From: Prescottella agglutinans
GTDB taxonomy: Bacteria; Actinomycetota; Actinomycetes; Mycobacteriales; Mycobacteriaceae
Length of the DNA: 64,000 bases
NCBI RefSeq assembly: GCF_004011865.1
Contig: NZ_RKLP01000013.1
Span: forward strand, 62,001-126,000
Reading direction: 5' to 3'
Below are positions 1 through 8,267 of the stretch, one piece after another. The notes below the pieces were generated by a model that saw only the letters and a list, made by a program, of their open reading frames with translations, had not been told where the DNA came from and made no database searches. Within the stretch, counting starts at the first letter, position 1. Each line of letters begins with the position of its first letter. The position numbers and the translations under genes were made by a program.

Positions 1-105
1 GTGCTCGTCGGTGTGCTGCTCGCGCAGACGTGCGCGGTGGCGGTCGCGATCGAACTGGTCGCGCGCGGCGTGGTCCACCGGCCCGGGGCCCACCCGGTGT
101 ACTGA
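1..105 (+). CDS. C-terminal fragment of a possible membrane protein
   Basis: Frame 1 is open from the window edge to a TGA at 103-105. It encodes 34 residues with a hydrophobic stretch (VLVGVLLAQTCAVAVAIELV) followed by a short basic tail, as at the end of an integral membrane protein. The gene begins outside the window, so its family cannot be named. It is in the same direction as the phosphatase that follows. The reading frame is plausible but the fragment is too short to be certain that it is coding. Confidence 0.4.
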   Translation: MLVGVLLAQTCAVAVAIELVARGVVHRPGAHPVY

Positions 106-194
106 GCACCTGCACGAGTCGAACATCGGGTGAACACTCGGTACTTCTCCCCTTTCGAGTTGAACGAGCGTCCGAGATTCGTTGTGATCCAGTG

Positions 195-1880
195 GTGTTC
201 GAGAACATTGAGACCGGAGTAGTGAGCCGTCGCGGACTGCTGCGCGGCTCGGTGGTGCTGGCAGGTGCCGGCGTCGCCGCCGCGGCCACGGGACGCGCGT
301 CGGCCGGCGTTCCGGCACCCGGATTCGTGCACGGCGTCGCGTCGGGCGACCCGCTCCCGGACCGCGTGATCATCTGGACGCGGATCACGCCGTCCGGGGA
401 CGCGCTGCCGGGTTCGGGCGTGGGGCCGACGGTCTCGCTGACCTGGCAGGTCGCGACCGACCCGGGATTCGCGAACGTGGTGCGCGACGGCGCGGTGACC
501 GCCGGCCCCGACACCGACCACACCGTCAAGGTCGACGTCACGGGGCTGCGTCCCGGCACCGGCTACTACTACCGATTCACGGCGCTCGGACAGACGTCGC
601 CGGTCGGGCGCACCCGCACCGCCCCCGCCACCGACGCGGATCTCGGACGGCTGCGGTTCGGTGTCGTCTCGTGCTCCAACTGGGAGGCGGGCTACTTCGC
701 GTCGTACCGGTTCCTGGCCGAGCGCGACGATCTCGACGCGGTTCTGCACCTGGGCGACTACATCTACGAGTACGGCCGCGGCGAGTACGGGGCCCGCAAC
801 GGGTCCGTCCGCCTGCACGATCCGGCGCACGAGATCGTCTCGCTCGCCGACTACCGGATCCGCCACGCACAGTACAAGACCGATCCGGACCTCCTGGCGC
901 TGCACGCGAAGGTGCCGTTCGTCGCGACCTGGGACGACCACGAGTCGGCGGACAACTCGTACGCCGGCGGCGCCGAGAACCACGACCCGGCCACCGAGGG
1001 CGACTGGGCTGCCCGCAAGGCCGCGTCGGCGCGGGCCTACTTCGAGTGGATGCCGGTGCGGGTCAGCGGCTTCGGACCGGACACGCCCCTCTACCGACGG
1101 TTCCGGTTCGGAAATCTCGCCGAGATCTCGATGCTGGACCTGCGCACCTACCGTGACCAGGAGGCGTCCGCGGGCGCCGGGTGGCGAAAGGTCGACTCCC
1201 CCGACCGGACCATCACCGGTCGCGCGCAACTGGATTGGCTGACCAGCGGCATCGTCACCTCGCCGACGCAATGGAAGATCGTCGGCAATCCGGTGATGAT
1301 CACGCCGTGCGTGTTCCCCCCGCTCGACAACCGCACCATGGGGGCGATCACCGAGATGGTGGGCGTGCCCGACGCCGGCATTCCCTACAACACCGACCAG
1401 TGGGACGGCTACACCGCCGACCGCCGTCGACTGTTCGACGCGATCACCGCGAACGGGATCCGCAACACCGTCTTCCTCACCGGCGACATCCACACGTCGT
1501 GGGCGTGCGACCTGCCGGTCGATGCCGCGAACTACCCGGGCGCCGGCACCGTCGGCACCGAGTTCGTGGTGCCGTCGGTGACGTCCCCCAACATCGACGA
1601 CACACTCAACGTTCCGCCGCGCACCGCGACCGTCGCGATCGAGGAGGCGTTCAAGTCGATCAACCGTCACGTCCGGTACGTCGAACTCGACTCGCACGGC
1701 TACGGCGTCTTCGAGGTGGACAGGCAAGGGGCGCAGATGGACTGGTTCTACGTCAACGATCCGACGGATCCGCGTGGCACCGCGCGGCACGCGGCGAGCT
1801 ACCGGGTCGCTGACGGCACCCAGCAGGCCCATCCGGTCGCGGGCCCGGTCGATCCGGCGGGCTATCGTCCGGGCGCGTGA
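195..1880 (+). CDS. phoD: Tat-exported PhoD-like alkaline phosphatase/phosphodiesterase
   Basis: Predicted secreted phosphomonoesterase or phosphodiesterase of the PhoD family, about 561 residues. From the GTG at 195 the protein has a twin-arginine signal (SRRGLLRGS near residue 11, then an Ala-rich hydrophobic core ending in ASA), an N-terminal PhoD domain, then the metallophosphatase core. Visible metal-site motifs are SCSNW (about 158), HLGDYIYEYG (about 188), ATWDDHES (about 247) and TGDIHTSW (about 431). The frame is open upstream to position 30, but that stretch lacks signal-peptide character. GTG at 192 or 222 is also possible. PhoD enzymes act outside the membrane and release phosphate, usually with Ca and Fe cofactors. 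No PHO box was identified. Confidence 0.85.
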   Translation: MFENIETGVVSRRGLLRGSVVLAGAGVAAAATGRASAGVPAPGFVHGVASGDPLPDRVIIWTRITPSGDALPGSGVGPTVSLTWQVATDPGFANVVRDGAVTAGPDTDHTVKVDVTGLRPGTGYYYRFTALGQTSPVGRTRTAPATDADLGRLRFGVVSCSNWEAGYFASYRFLAERDDLDAVLHLGDYIYEYGRGEYGARNGSVRLHDPAHEIVSLADYRIRHAQYKTDPDLLALHAKVPFVATWDDHESADNSYAGGAENHDPATEGDWAARKAASARAYFEWMPVRVSGFGPDTPLYRRFRFGNLAEISMLDLRTYRDQEASAGAGWRKVDSPDRTITGRAQLDWLTSGIVTSPTQWKIVGNPVMITPCVFPPLDNRTMGAITEMVGVPDAGIPYNTDQWDGYTADRRRLFDAITANGIRNTVFLTGDIHTSWACDLPVDAANYPGAGTVGTEFVVPSVTSPNIDDTLNVPPRTATVAIEEAFKSINRHVRYVELDSHGYGVFEVDRQGAQMDWFYVNDPTDPRGTARHAASYRVADGTQQAHPVAGPVDPAGYRPGA

Positions 1881-1923
1881 GCGCACCGCGCCGAGAGCCC
1901 GTCCGCGCCGATATGTTCGACCG

Positions 1924-2148
1924 ATGAGCGCGGACCACAGCTATGACGTCTACACCCTCGAACTCGGCCCCTACGACACACTGGCGGAGTTGCATCGCGA
2001 CCTGTCCAATCACACTTCGACCTTCGCGAACGTCCTCTTCGAACGCGAGGACAGGGTCGTGGTCTCGATCTCGCATTCTGTTGTCGAGATCGGCGGCAAG
2101 CTGTTCGTTTCGGCGCTGACGACGACCGATTGCAGAACATCGCCGTAG
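1924..2148 (+). CDS. small hypothetical protein
   Basis: A 74-residue frame starting at ATG 1924, 43 bases after the phosphatase. The protein has no membrane segment or recognisable motif; its middle (VLFEREDRVVVSISHSVVEIG) looks like paired beta strands. Third codon positions are GC-rich over most of its length, as in real genes here, but the last six codons are not. It could be a genuine small gene or the remnant of a longer one whose end has decayed. ATATGTT about 10 bases before the ATG could be a -10 box for a leaderless transcript. Confidence 0.45.
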   Translation: MSADHSYDVYTLELGPYDTLAELHRDLSNHTSTFANVLFEREDRVVVSISHSVVEIGGKLFVSALTTTDCRTSP

Positions 2149-2177
2149 GCGACAGTCGTGCGCGGACGGCTGGACCT

Positions 2178-2738
2178 TCATTGAAGGATGTTTGTGGTGG
2201 TGGTACTCAGCGCGCCGAGTGCGGCGGTGACGGCATCCTCGAGTGCCGCGAGATCCTTTCCAGTTGCGCGTTTTCCGATGGCGCGTTCCTGTCGGCGAAG
2301 CTCGATCAATGGGCCGATCACGACGGCCGCAACCAGATGTGCGTTCGCGCCTGCAGCCAGTTGCCGGTCGTCGAGCCATTGGCGCAGCTGTGTGCCGAAG
2401 TCTTTTGCGTTGTGGCCTAGTCTGCCGTTCTTGGCTTCCGTTTCGATGAGCTTGGCCAGCTCGGGGTGTTGACGCGCCCATCGGCCATCGGATTCGGCAG
2501 CGGAGGCGTATCCGTGTGAGCGCAGTGCTGTCAGGAATTCGTCGGACCACTCCTCGAGCGCTGCGCCTGCCACGAGTTCGCGCACCCTCTCCAGCGACCC
2601 CAGATGGTGGTAGACACTCCCGTTGCTGATCCCCGACTCGCGAACCAGCGCTCGGATGGTCAGCGCCTCTGAGCCGTCACGATCGACGATCTCGAGTGCG
2701 GTCTGCAGAAGCTGTTGCGCTACAGGATTGAGGGGCAC
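2178..2738 (-). CDS. TetR-family transcriptional regulator
   Basis: A 186-residue one-component repressor. The N-terminal helix-turn-helix is clear (ALTIRALVRESGISNGSVYH, residues about 24-43). The C-terminal ligand domain is variable and gives no ligand clue. The start is a GTG at 2738. The gene is divergent from the hotdog-fold gene at 2789, and the 50-base gap holds two separate palindromes, so autoregulation and control of that neighbour are likely. GC content is somewhat lower than in the rest of the window. Confidence 0.85.
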   Translation of the reverse strand: MPLNPVAQQLLQTALEIVDRDGSEALTIRALVRESGISNGSVYHHLGSLERVRELVAGAALEEWSDEFLTALRSHGYASAAESDGRWARQHPELAKLIETEAKNGRLGHNAKDFGTQLRQWLDDRQLAAGANAHLVAAVVIGPLIELRRQERAIGKRATGKDLAALEDAVTAALGALSTTTTNILQ

Positions 2739-2775
2739 TCGGTTATGCTAACCGAAAAGTTAGAGCATTGCTCTA
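2739..2775. promoter_or_regulatory. two palindromic operators between tetR and hotdog gene
   Basis: Palindrome 1 is TCGGTTA-TGC-TAACCGA at 2739-2755, abutting the GTG of the TetR gene. Palindrome 2 is TAGAGCA-T-TGCTCTA at 2761-2775, just before the ribosome site of the hotdog gene. Both have perfect 7-base arms but unrelated sequences. Binding by the adjacent TetR protein to one or both is an inference. Confidence 0.65.
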
Positions 2776-2788
2776 GAGGGGGTTCTGA

Positions 2789-3232
2789 ATGGCTGCCACT
2801 GCTGATATGACCGAGATGCCCTGGATACGGTGGCTCGATCTGGACACCGAGTTCGGTAGCGACGGATCGTTTCGCGTCATCCAACGGCGTCCGAAGGCTG
2901 AACATTTGAACCACAATGGTCACGTGAACGCCCCGGTGATCTACGGAGTGGCCGAAGTTGCCGGCGCCGGCGCGGCGGTCATCGCGGCCGGGGTCGCAGG
3001 CACCGGGGCGTACACCGTCATAAAGCGCGCGGCCATCGAGTACCAGCGCCCGGCCCAGGGTGGTGTCACCGCAAGCGCCAAGGTCGACAGCGACCTTGCC
3101 GCCCACCTTCAAGCCGAGTTGATTGCTGGGCGCGGCTGCGATGTCCCCGTTGACGTCGAACTGCGCGACAGCACTGCCGCAACCACCGGCACCTGCCAGT
3201 TCGTCGTCACGCTGAGGCGCCCTCGGGGCTAG
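2789..3232 (+). CDS. hotdog-fold thioesterase-like protein (PaaI/DUF4442 type)
   Basis: A 147-residue protein with the layout of small acyl-CoA thioesterases and related hotdog proteins. It carries HLNHNGHVNAPVIYGVAEVA at about residues 38-57, where the family has its catalytic and substrate-binding loop and long central helix, followed by beta strands with a YQRPAQGGV turn. It probably acts on a cytoplasmic acyl-CoA. It is transcribed away from the TetR gene over two palindromes, so induction by an acyl-CoA or lipophilic ligand is plausible. The exact subfamily is not certain. Confidence 0.65.
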   Translation: MAATADMTEMPWIRWLDLDTEFGSDGSFRVIQRRPKAEHLNHNGHVNAPVIYGVAEVAGAGAAVIAAGVAGTGAYTVIKRAAIEYQRPAQGGVTASAKVDSDLAAHLQAELIAGRGCDVPVDVELRDSTAATTGTCQFVVTLRRPRG

Positions 3233-3330
3233 GTGCAGTATTTGGTAGGACTGTCGAACGAGCTTGCTTGTTAGTCGATTTCGGCTGTTCCTGCGAGCCG
3301 GACGCGCGCCATGTCGACAGTCGTTCGCTG

Positions 3331-4251
3331 TCAGCGATCTCGAACCGGGGACAGGTCGACGCCGGCGGGTGGGACCAGGCGGCGCAGTGTGCCGTCGAAG
3401 GCAGTGGCGTAAAGCGCAAAGCCGTCGCCGTTCGAACCGATGCGCACCGAGCTCGGCCCGGTCCACCCACTCGACAGGCCCGAAGCGATGGCGCACGCCT
3501 CGCCGCTGCGCGGGTCGACACGGTAGACCGCACCTTCGATATGAGCCGCGACGTACAGCGTTCCGTCCTGCGACATGGTCAGATCATCGGGACCAGGGAG
3601 CAAGCTGGGCAGCGTCGCCACGACCGTCCACTGGTCAGGATTGTCCAGTGGGACACGGAGGATCTGGCCCGTGAACAGATCGTCGGTGTACACCGCTCGG
3701 CGGTCCGGGCTCAGCGCCAGACCCTCCGACCGCCGAACCATCGACCAGTTGGGTGCGACCACGTCGGATTCGCGGAGGTACCGGGACAGCCCTTTCGACG
3801 GGTAGCCCTCCGTTCCCACCCAGGTCGTCAGGAGATCACCGTCGGGAAGACGCAGCAATCCGTTGCCCGCGAACGAAGTCGGCGACGACAGCTGACCGGT
3901 TGCGGTATCCAGGTCCCACAGCTTCCCGTCCTGGCGAGTCAGGAAGGTCAGATTCGAACCGTCGAGCTGCAAGCCACCCGGGGCTGCCAAATCATCGAGC
4001 ACCGTATGAACTTGGCCGGCGGCATCCACCTGGTAGAGCTTCGTATCTCCGGACAGATAGAACCCACCATTGCCGTCAGGTTCCAGGTTCTCGAGCTGCT
4101 CCAAACCCTGTACTACGGTTTCGACCTGCCAGTTGCCGCATTCCGGCAGGGGCGCGGCTTGCGCAGACGTCGCTGCAGTAGTGGTTCCCCCCACGATCGC
4201 AACGGCGACGAACAGCGCTCGAGCCCGATTGCTCAACTTCGTCACGCGCAC
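3331..4251 (-). CDS. secreted SMP-30/gluconolactonase-like beta-propeller protein
   Basis: 306 residues: a basic start, a hydrophobic signal segment (ALFVAVAIVGGTTTAATS) with an AQA-type cleavage site near residue 32, then repeated strands typical of six-bladed propellers (for example GGFYLSGDTKLYQVD, GNGLLRLPDGDLLTTW, DLTMSQDGTLYVAAHIEGAV). SMP-30-like propellers include calcium-dependent lactonases and many non-enzymatic sugar or ligand binders. The catalytic residues could not be assigned by eye. It is monocistronic, with a gap of about 340 bases upstream that it shares with the divergent helR gene. Confidence 0.65.
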   Translation of the reverse strand: MRVTKLSNRARALFVAVAIVGGTTTAATSAQAAPLPECGNWQVETVVQGLEQLENLEPDGNGGFYLSGDTKLYQVDAAGQVHTVLDDLAAPGGLQLDGSNLTFLTRQDGKLWDLDTATGQLSSPTSFAGNGLLRLPDGDLLTTWVGTEGYPSKGLSRYLRESDVVAPNWSMVRRSEGLALSPDRRAVYTDDLFTGQILRVPLDNPDQWTVVATLPSLLPGPDDLTMSQDGTLYVAAHIEGAVYRVDPRSGEACAIASGLSSGWTGPSSVRIGSNGDGFALYATAFDGTLRRLVPPAGVDLSPVRDR

Positions 4252-4594
4252 AACCTAGATGCAGCCGCGACGTTTGTCGCCGGATTCCCGAATCCGGTTG
4301 CTGCTTGTATCGCGGGACACGCCATTCGTTCGGGCGGATTCGGCAGGAGAGCTGACGCGAAACACCCTGTCGGGTCGGCGGTCCGTCAGAGCCGGCAAGC
4401 GCGGTGCGGCGTGGAGGTTTGCCCTGTTCGGGCCGGAGGCGGAAGGAGGAAACCCACTCCTTTCCACCTCCAACATATAGCCGACTGGGGGGCTTGCGGC
4501 AAGGCCCCGGTCATGCCCCAGAATCGCTGACCTGAGTCGAAACCCGTGGCCGTGAGTGCGCCCGAATCGCGGACCCGGGGAAAGTGAGGGGCCA
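4252..4594. other. intergenic region between propeller gene and helR
   Basis: This 343-base divergent gap holds no convincing gene. It contains the RAE at 4489-4507, a weaker inverted repeat AAGGAG-N8-CTCCTT at 4444-4463, and a possible -10 sequence (CATATA, 4474-4479). A five-codon frame (ATG 4513 to TGA 4530, MPQNR) lies between the RAE and helR and has no obvious ribosome site. AGTGAGGGG at 4583-4591 serves helR. Confidence 0.6.
4489..4507 (+). promoter_or_regulatory. rifamycin-associated element (RAE)
   Basis: The 19-base sequence GGGGCTTGCGGCAAGGCCC matches, as I remember it, the RAE found upstream of rifamycin-resistance genes in actinomycetes, which mediates induction by rifamycins. 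It has internal dyad symmetry (CTTG-CGG-CAAG). It lies 87 bases before the helR start codon and on the same strand. Confidence 0.85.
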
Positions 4595-6778
4595 ATGTCA
4601 GCACGGGAATACGAGGACGAACTGCAGGCGGAACAGGAGTACGTGACCGGGCTCTACGAGCGGCTCGACGCCGAGCGGGCGCGGGTGAAGTCGCGGTACG
4701 GCGCCGCGCTGCGCGATCACGGCGGGACGCTCGTGGATCGCGAGGTGGAGGTCCGCACGCTGGCGCGAGAGATGCAGCGGCTGGACGTGGCGGACAACGG
4801 GCTGTGCTTCGGCCGCCTGGACGCGGTCGCGGGGGAGCGGTCGTACATCGGCCGGATCGGCATCTTCGACGAGGAGCGCGACTTCGAACCTCTGCTCCTC
4901 GACTGGCGGGCGCCGGCCGCGCGCGCGTTCTACGTGGCGACCGCCGCCAACCCGGAGGGAATGAGCCGACGGCGTCAGTTCCACAGCCGCGGGCGTCGCG
5001 TGGTCGAGTTCACCGACGAGGTCCTGGGCCGCCCCGACGGCTCCGGCCCGGACCGCAGCGGTGATTCGGCTCTGCTCGCCGCCGTCAACGCACCGCGCGG
5101 TGACGGGATGAGCGACATCGTGGCGACCATCCAGGCGGAGCAGGACGAGATCATCCGGCTCGACCACCCGGGTGTGCTGGTGATCGAGGGTGGTCCCGGC
5201 ACCGGGAAGACCGTCGTCGCCCTGCACCGCGTCGCGTATCTGCTCTACACGCAGCGGGAGCAGATGGAACGTCACGGGGTGCTCGTGGTCGGGCCCAATG
5301 CGGCGTTCCTGCGCCACATCGATCGTGTTCTCCCTTCGCTCGGCGAGACGAACGTCGTGTTCACGACCACCGGCGACCTGATGCCGGGCGTGCACGTCAC
5401 CGGCGAGGACACCCCGGAGGCGGCGCGGCTGAAGGGCTCGCTGCAGATCCTGGACGTGCTTGCCGCGGCCATCGCCGATCGGCAGCGGTTGCCCGAGGAG
5501 CCGCTGCCGATCGAACTCTCGGGGGTCGCGCTGCAGATCGACGCCGCCACGGCGGAGTGGGCGCGCGAGGAGGCGCGTGCCGGCGGGCGGCCGCACAACG
5601 AGGCGCGGGCGGTGTTCCGGGAGATCGTCACGTACGTGCTCACCGAGCGCGCGATCGGCCGAATCGGCAAGGGTTGGCTGTCCCGCTCCGACCGGAAGGC
5701 GTGGGAGCAGATGCGCACCGAGTTGCTCGAGGAGCTTGCCCAGGACGCGGGCTTCGCCGTCGCGCTCGACGCACTGTGGCCGATCCTGGAGCCGGATTCA
5801 CTGCTTGCAGAGCTCTATTCGTCTCCGGGGCGGCTGAGTGCGGCGGGCGCAGATCCGGTACTGTGGCGCGCCGACGGTGGCGCCTGGACGGTGTCGGACG
5901 TGCCGCTGCTCGAAGAACTGGTCGAACTGCTGGGCCGCGATCAGCGGGTCGACCGGGCCGCCGAGCGGGAGCGGAAGGCGCGCACCGCATACGCCGAGAG
6001 CGTGCTGAGCGGCCTGGTCAGCCGCGCAGATCACATGGAGGACGACGAACTTCGGCTGTTCGCGACCGACGTGCTGGATGCCGAGGTGCTGGCCGAGCGG
6101 TTCGACGAGGTCGACACCCGCGACCTCGCCGAACGCGCTGCCGCGGACCGGGACTGGACGTACCGCCACATCGTGGTCGACGAAGCCCAGGAACTGTCCG
6201 AGATGGACTGGCGGGTGTTGATGCGGCGTTGCCCGAGCAAGTCCTTCACCATCGTCGGCGATCTGGCGCAGCGGCGGTCGTCGGCGGGCGCGACGTCGTG
6301 GGACGCGATGCTCGAGCCGTACGTGCCCGGCCGCTGGGTCTACCGGTCGCTGTCGGTGAACTACCGCACGCCGGCGGAGATCATGTCCGTCGCCGCCGCG
6401 CTGCTCGCCGAGTTCGCCCCCGGAGTCCGGCCGCCGGAGTCGGTCCGCGCGTGCGGCGTCAGGCCGTGGTCCCGACACGTCTCGGAGGACGAACTGGGAA
6501 CTGCCATCGACGAATTCGGCCGCGACGAGGCCGGCCGGGACGGCACCAGCGTGGTCATCGGGCCACCCGGTGTCCCCGGCACGGTTCCGGCGTCCGAGAC
6601 GAAGGGCCTGGAGTTCGATGCCGTCCTGGTGGTCGATCCGGCACGCATCCTCGCCGACGGCCCGCGCGGCGCGGCCGAACTCTATGTCGCCCTCACCCGC
6701 GCCACCCAGCGCCTCGGTGTCCTGCATCAGGGGCCGCTGCCGCCGGCCCTGACCGGTCTCGCCGACGTGTCGGCCTGA
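4595..6778 (+). CDS. helR: HelR-type RNA polymerase-recycling helicase-like ATPase
   Basis: 727 residues, superfamily 1 (UvrD/Rep-like) architecture. The N-terminal coiled coil is rich in Glu and Arg (first ~60 residues). Walker A GGPGTGKTVVALHR is at about 200, Walker B region VVDEAQELSEMDW at about 527, SVNYRTPAEI at about 588, and the terminal motif AELYVALTRATQRLGV at about 694. HelD/HelR proteins bind stalled or drug-bound RNA polymerase and release it from DNA; HelR protects the enzyme from rifamycins by displacing the drug. The RAE upstream favours HelR over a housekeeping HelD. The ATG at 4595 is preferred over an in-frame start at 4556 because of the AGTGAGGGG site just before it. 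Confidence 0.88.
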   Translation: MSAREYEDELQAEQEYVTGLYERLDAERARVKSRYGAALRDHGGTLVDREVEVRTLAREMQRLDVADNGLCFGRLDAVAGERSYIGRIGIFDEERDFEPLLLDWRAPAARAFYVATAANPEGMSRRRQFHSRGRRVVEFTDEVLGRPDGSGPDRSGDSALLAAVNAPRGDGMSDIVATIQAEQDEIIRLDHPGVLVIEGGPGTGKTVVALHRVAYLLYTQREQMERHGVLVVGPNAAFLRHIDRVLPSLGETNVVFTTTGDLMPGVHVTGEDTPEAARLKGSLQILDVLAAAIADRQRLPEEPLPIELSGVALQIDAATAEWAREEARAGGRPHNEARAVFREIVTYVLTERAIGRIGKGWLSRSDRKAWEQMRTELLEELAQDAGFAVALDALWPILEPDSLLAELYSSPGRLSAAGADPVLWRADGGAWTVSDVPLLEELVELLGRDQRVDRAAERERKARTAYAESVLSGLVSRADHMEDDELRLFATDVLDAEVLAERFDEVDTRDLAERAAADRDWTYRHIVVDEAQELSEMDWRVLMRRCPSKSFTIVGDLAQRRSSAGATSWDAMLEPYVPGRWVYRSLSVNYRTPAEIMSVAAALLAEFAPGVRPPESVRACGVRPWSRHVSEDELGTAIDEFGRDEAGRDGTSVVIGPPGVPGTVPASETKGLEFDAVLVVDPARILADGPRGAAELYVALTRATQRLGVLHQGPLPPALTGLADVSA

Positions 6779-6785
6779 CGGCGGT

Positions 6786-6801
6786 GGAGCGGTGACGCTC
6801 C
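6786..6801. terminator. hairpin after helR
   Basis: GGAGCG-GTGA-CGCTCC forms a perfect 6-base stem with a 4-base loop, eight bases after the helR stop codon, followed by GTTCCTTACC. There is no long T run, so it would be a weak intrinsic terminator or an mRNA end stabiliser. Confidence 0.5.
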
Positions 6802-6887
6802 GTTCCTTACCGTGAACCGGCCGCGGGCCGCCCCATCCCGGACGTAGAGTCCAGGGTGGGGCGGGTAGCGATCAGCGAGGGGGAACA

Positions 6888-7505
6888 GTGTCGTCGGTGA
6901 AGTCTGTGGTCATCGGGGTCGTGGCGAGTGTGCTCCTTGTGGGCTGCAGCAATGATCCATCTGTGCAAGCGGATTCGGGACCCGTCGCGCCTGTCACCTC
7001 CACCCCGGCCAACCGCACCGGACGGATGCAGATCGGTCCGACGCCCCCACCGCCGTCCACTCTCTCGGCGCCCGCCACCGATCTCCCGCCACCGGAGGTG
7101 TACACGCCCACGGTCGCCATCGACGACGTGCGGATCGAGGTCGACGCCGACACCGGAATCGAGCGGGTCGTCTACCTGTTCGCCGGCACGGGAATCCCCT
7201 TCTTCCGGGCGGGGTACGTCGCCGAGGCCGTGCCGCATCGCGGCGGTCCGAGCCTGGCCGTCACCGGCCAGGCGATCATGCAGGTCGACATCATGGGCAC
7301 CGCGACGCCGGCGCGGAACCTCTTCTTCGTCGCACCACCGTTGGCGGGACCGGAGGGGGCCCGTGTGACGCAGCTCTACCTGCTGCCCGACACGCGCGAC
7401 GTGAACGGAATCACCCAGTCCTTCATCGGTCTTCGTAGCGGACCGAGACCGTTCGAGGTTGTCACCGTCGAGGATCCGCCCCAGCTGATCATCGAGATCC
7501 GGTGA
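6888..7505 (+). CDS. AMIN-like domain lipoprotein
   Basis: 205 residues. A lipoprotein signal is clear: hydrophobic segment then LLVGC with the lipidated cysteine at residue 20. A Pro/Thr-rich linker (about 30-85) leads to a beta-rich C-terminal domain (about 90-205) resembling the AMIN-like domain of mycobacterial lipoproteins, with YLFAGTGIPFFRAGYV and LYLLPDTRDVNGITQSFIGL. It is expected to be anchored on the outer face of the membrane. The start is GTG at 6888. AMIN domains bind cell-wall components in other bacteria; here that is only an analogy. Confidence 0.7.
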   Translation: MSSVKSVVIGVVASVLLVGCSNDPSVQADSGPVAPVTSTPANRTGRMQIGPTPPPPSTLSAPATDLPPPEVYTPTVAIDDVRIEVDADTGIERVVYLFAGTGIPFFRAGYVAEAVPHRGGPSLAVTGQAIMQVDIMGTATPARNLFFVAPPLAGPEGARVTQLYLLPDTRDVNGITQSFIGLRSGPRPFEVVTVEDPPQLIIEIR

Positions 7506-7613
7506 GGCGGTGTCGGGCGAGGCTTCCCGCGCACGCGTGCTCCTCGGCAGTCTCCGCCCTGCTCTAGGATTGTCGGGGAGAATCCGACTACCGCTCACAG
7601 AGAGACGCGTGAC

Positions 7614-8225
7614 GTGTCAACCGATCCCGACCCCGACGATCTGCTACTCAGCGATGACGAGCGCATGCACGCGTTGAACGTGATCGGCGAGCACTATGCG
7701 GCAGGAAGATTGGACGCGAGCGAGTTCTACGACCGTTCGGGAGTGATCGCGTCGGCACGCACACTCGACGCGATGCGGGACTCGTTCCGCGGACTCCCCG
7801 GTGGACCGCCGCTCGCGGTCATCGACGGGCACGTCAGGAAGCTCCCCGTCGGCGGTCAGGTCGAGTCGACGGGGGCCGGGCGCACTCTCGCGTCCTCGGC
7901 CGCCCGCAGCGACGAATCCGATCTGTCGGCGCTGCGGAAGCGGGGTGGGTTGGTCGAGTCGCTCGACGGGGTGATCTTCGGGATCACCCTCGTGGCGTTC
8001 CTGGTGCTGCAGTTGATCGTCGACTGGGACTACGCCTGGATCGTGTGGCCCTCCTTGGTGGTGACCCTCAGCCTCCCCCGGATGATCCTCCGGTACAGCG
8101 ACACCGATGAGGAGATCTACGAGGAGTTGAAGGAGGAGGACGCGAAGTCGCGCAAGAAGCGCCTCCGCGAGGCCGCCGAACGGATCCAGGAACTCGAGGC
8201 CAAGCGCGACCTCGACGAGATCTGA
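7614..8225 (+). CDS. DUF1707 membrane protein
   Basis: 203 residues starting at GTG 7614. The first 60 residues form a DUF1707/SHOCT-like module (LLLSDDERMHALNVIGEHYA, then GRLDASEFYDR). Two adjacent hydrophobic segments follow (about 120-137, FGITLVAFLVLQLIVDW; and about 140-158), and then a highly charged helical C-terminus (EEIYEELKEEDAKSRKKRL). DUF1707 modules are common at the N-terminus of actinobacterial membrane proteins of unknown role. The next gene follows after 42 bases and may be co-transcribed. Confidence 0.75.
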   Translation: MSTDPDPDDLLLSDDERMHALNVIGEHYAAGRLDASEFYDRSGVIASARTLDAMRDSFRGLPGGPPLAVIDGHVRKLPVGGQVESTGAGRTLASSAARSDESDLSALRKRGGLVESLDGVIFGITLVAFLVLQLIVDWDYAWIVWPSLVVTLSLPRMILRYSDTDEEIYEELKEEDAKSRKKRLREAAERIQELEAKRDLDEI

Positions 8226-8267
8226 GCGTCTGTCGCCGCTCTCGCGTTTCCGGCTACATTCGAGGGC

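Noticed and set aside
577-1813. Several long open frames inside the phosphatase gene on both strands
   Set aside because: Arg/Pro/Ala-rich translations with no domain; typical shadows of a high-GC gene.
4513-4530. Five-codon frame MPQNR as a regulatory leader peptide
   Set aside because: No ribosome site and no pause-type codons; noted in the helR leader but not called a gene.
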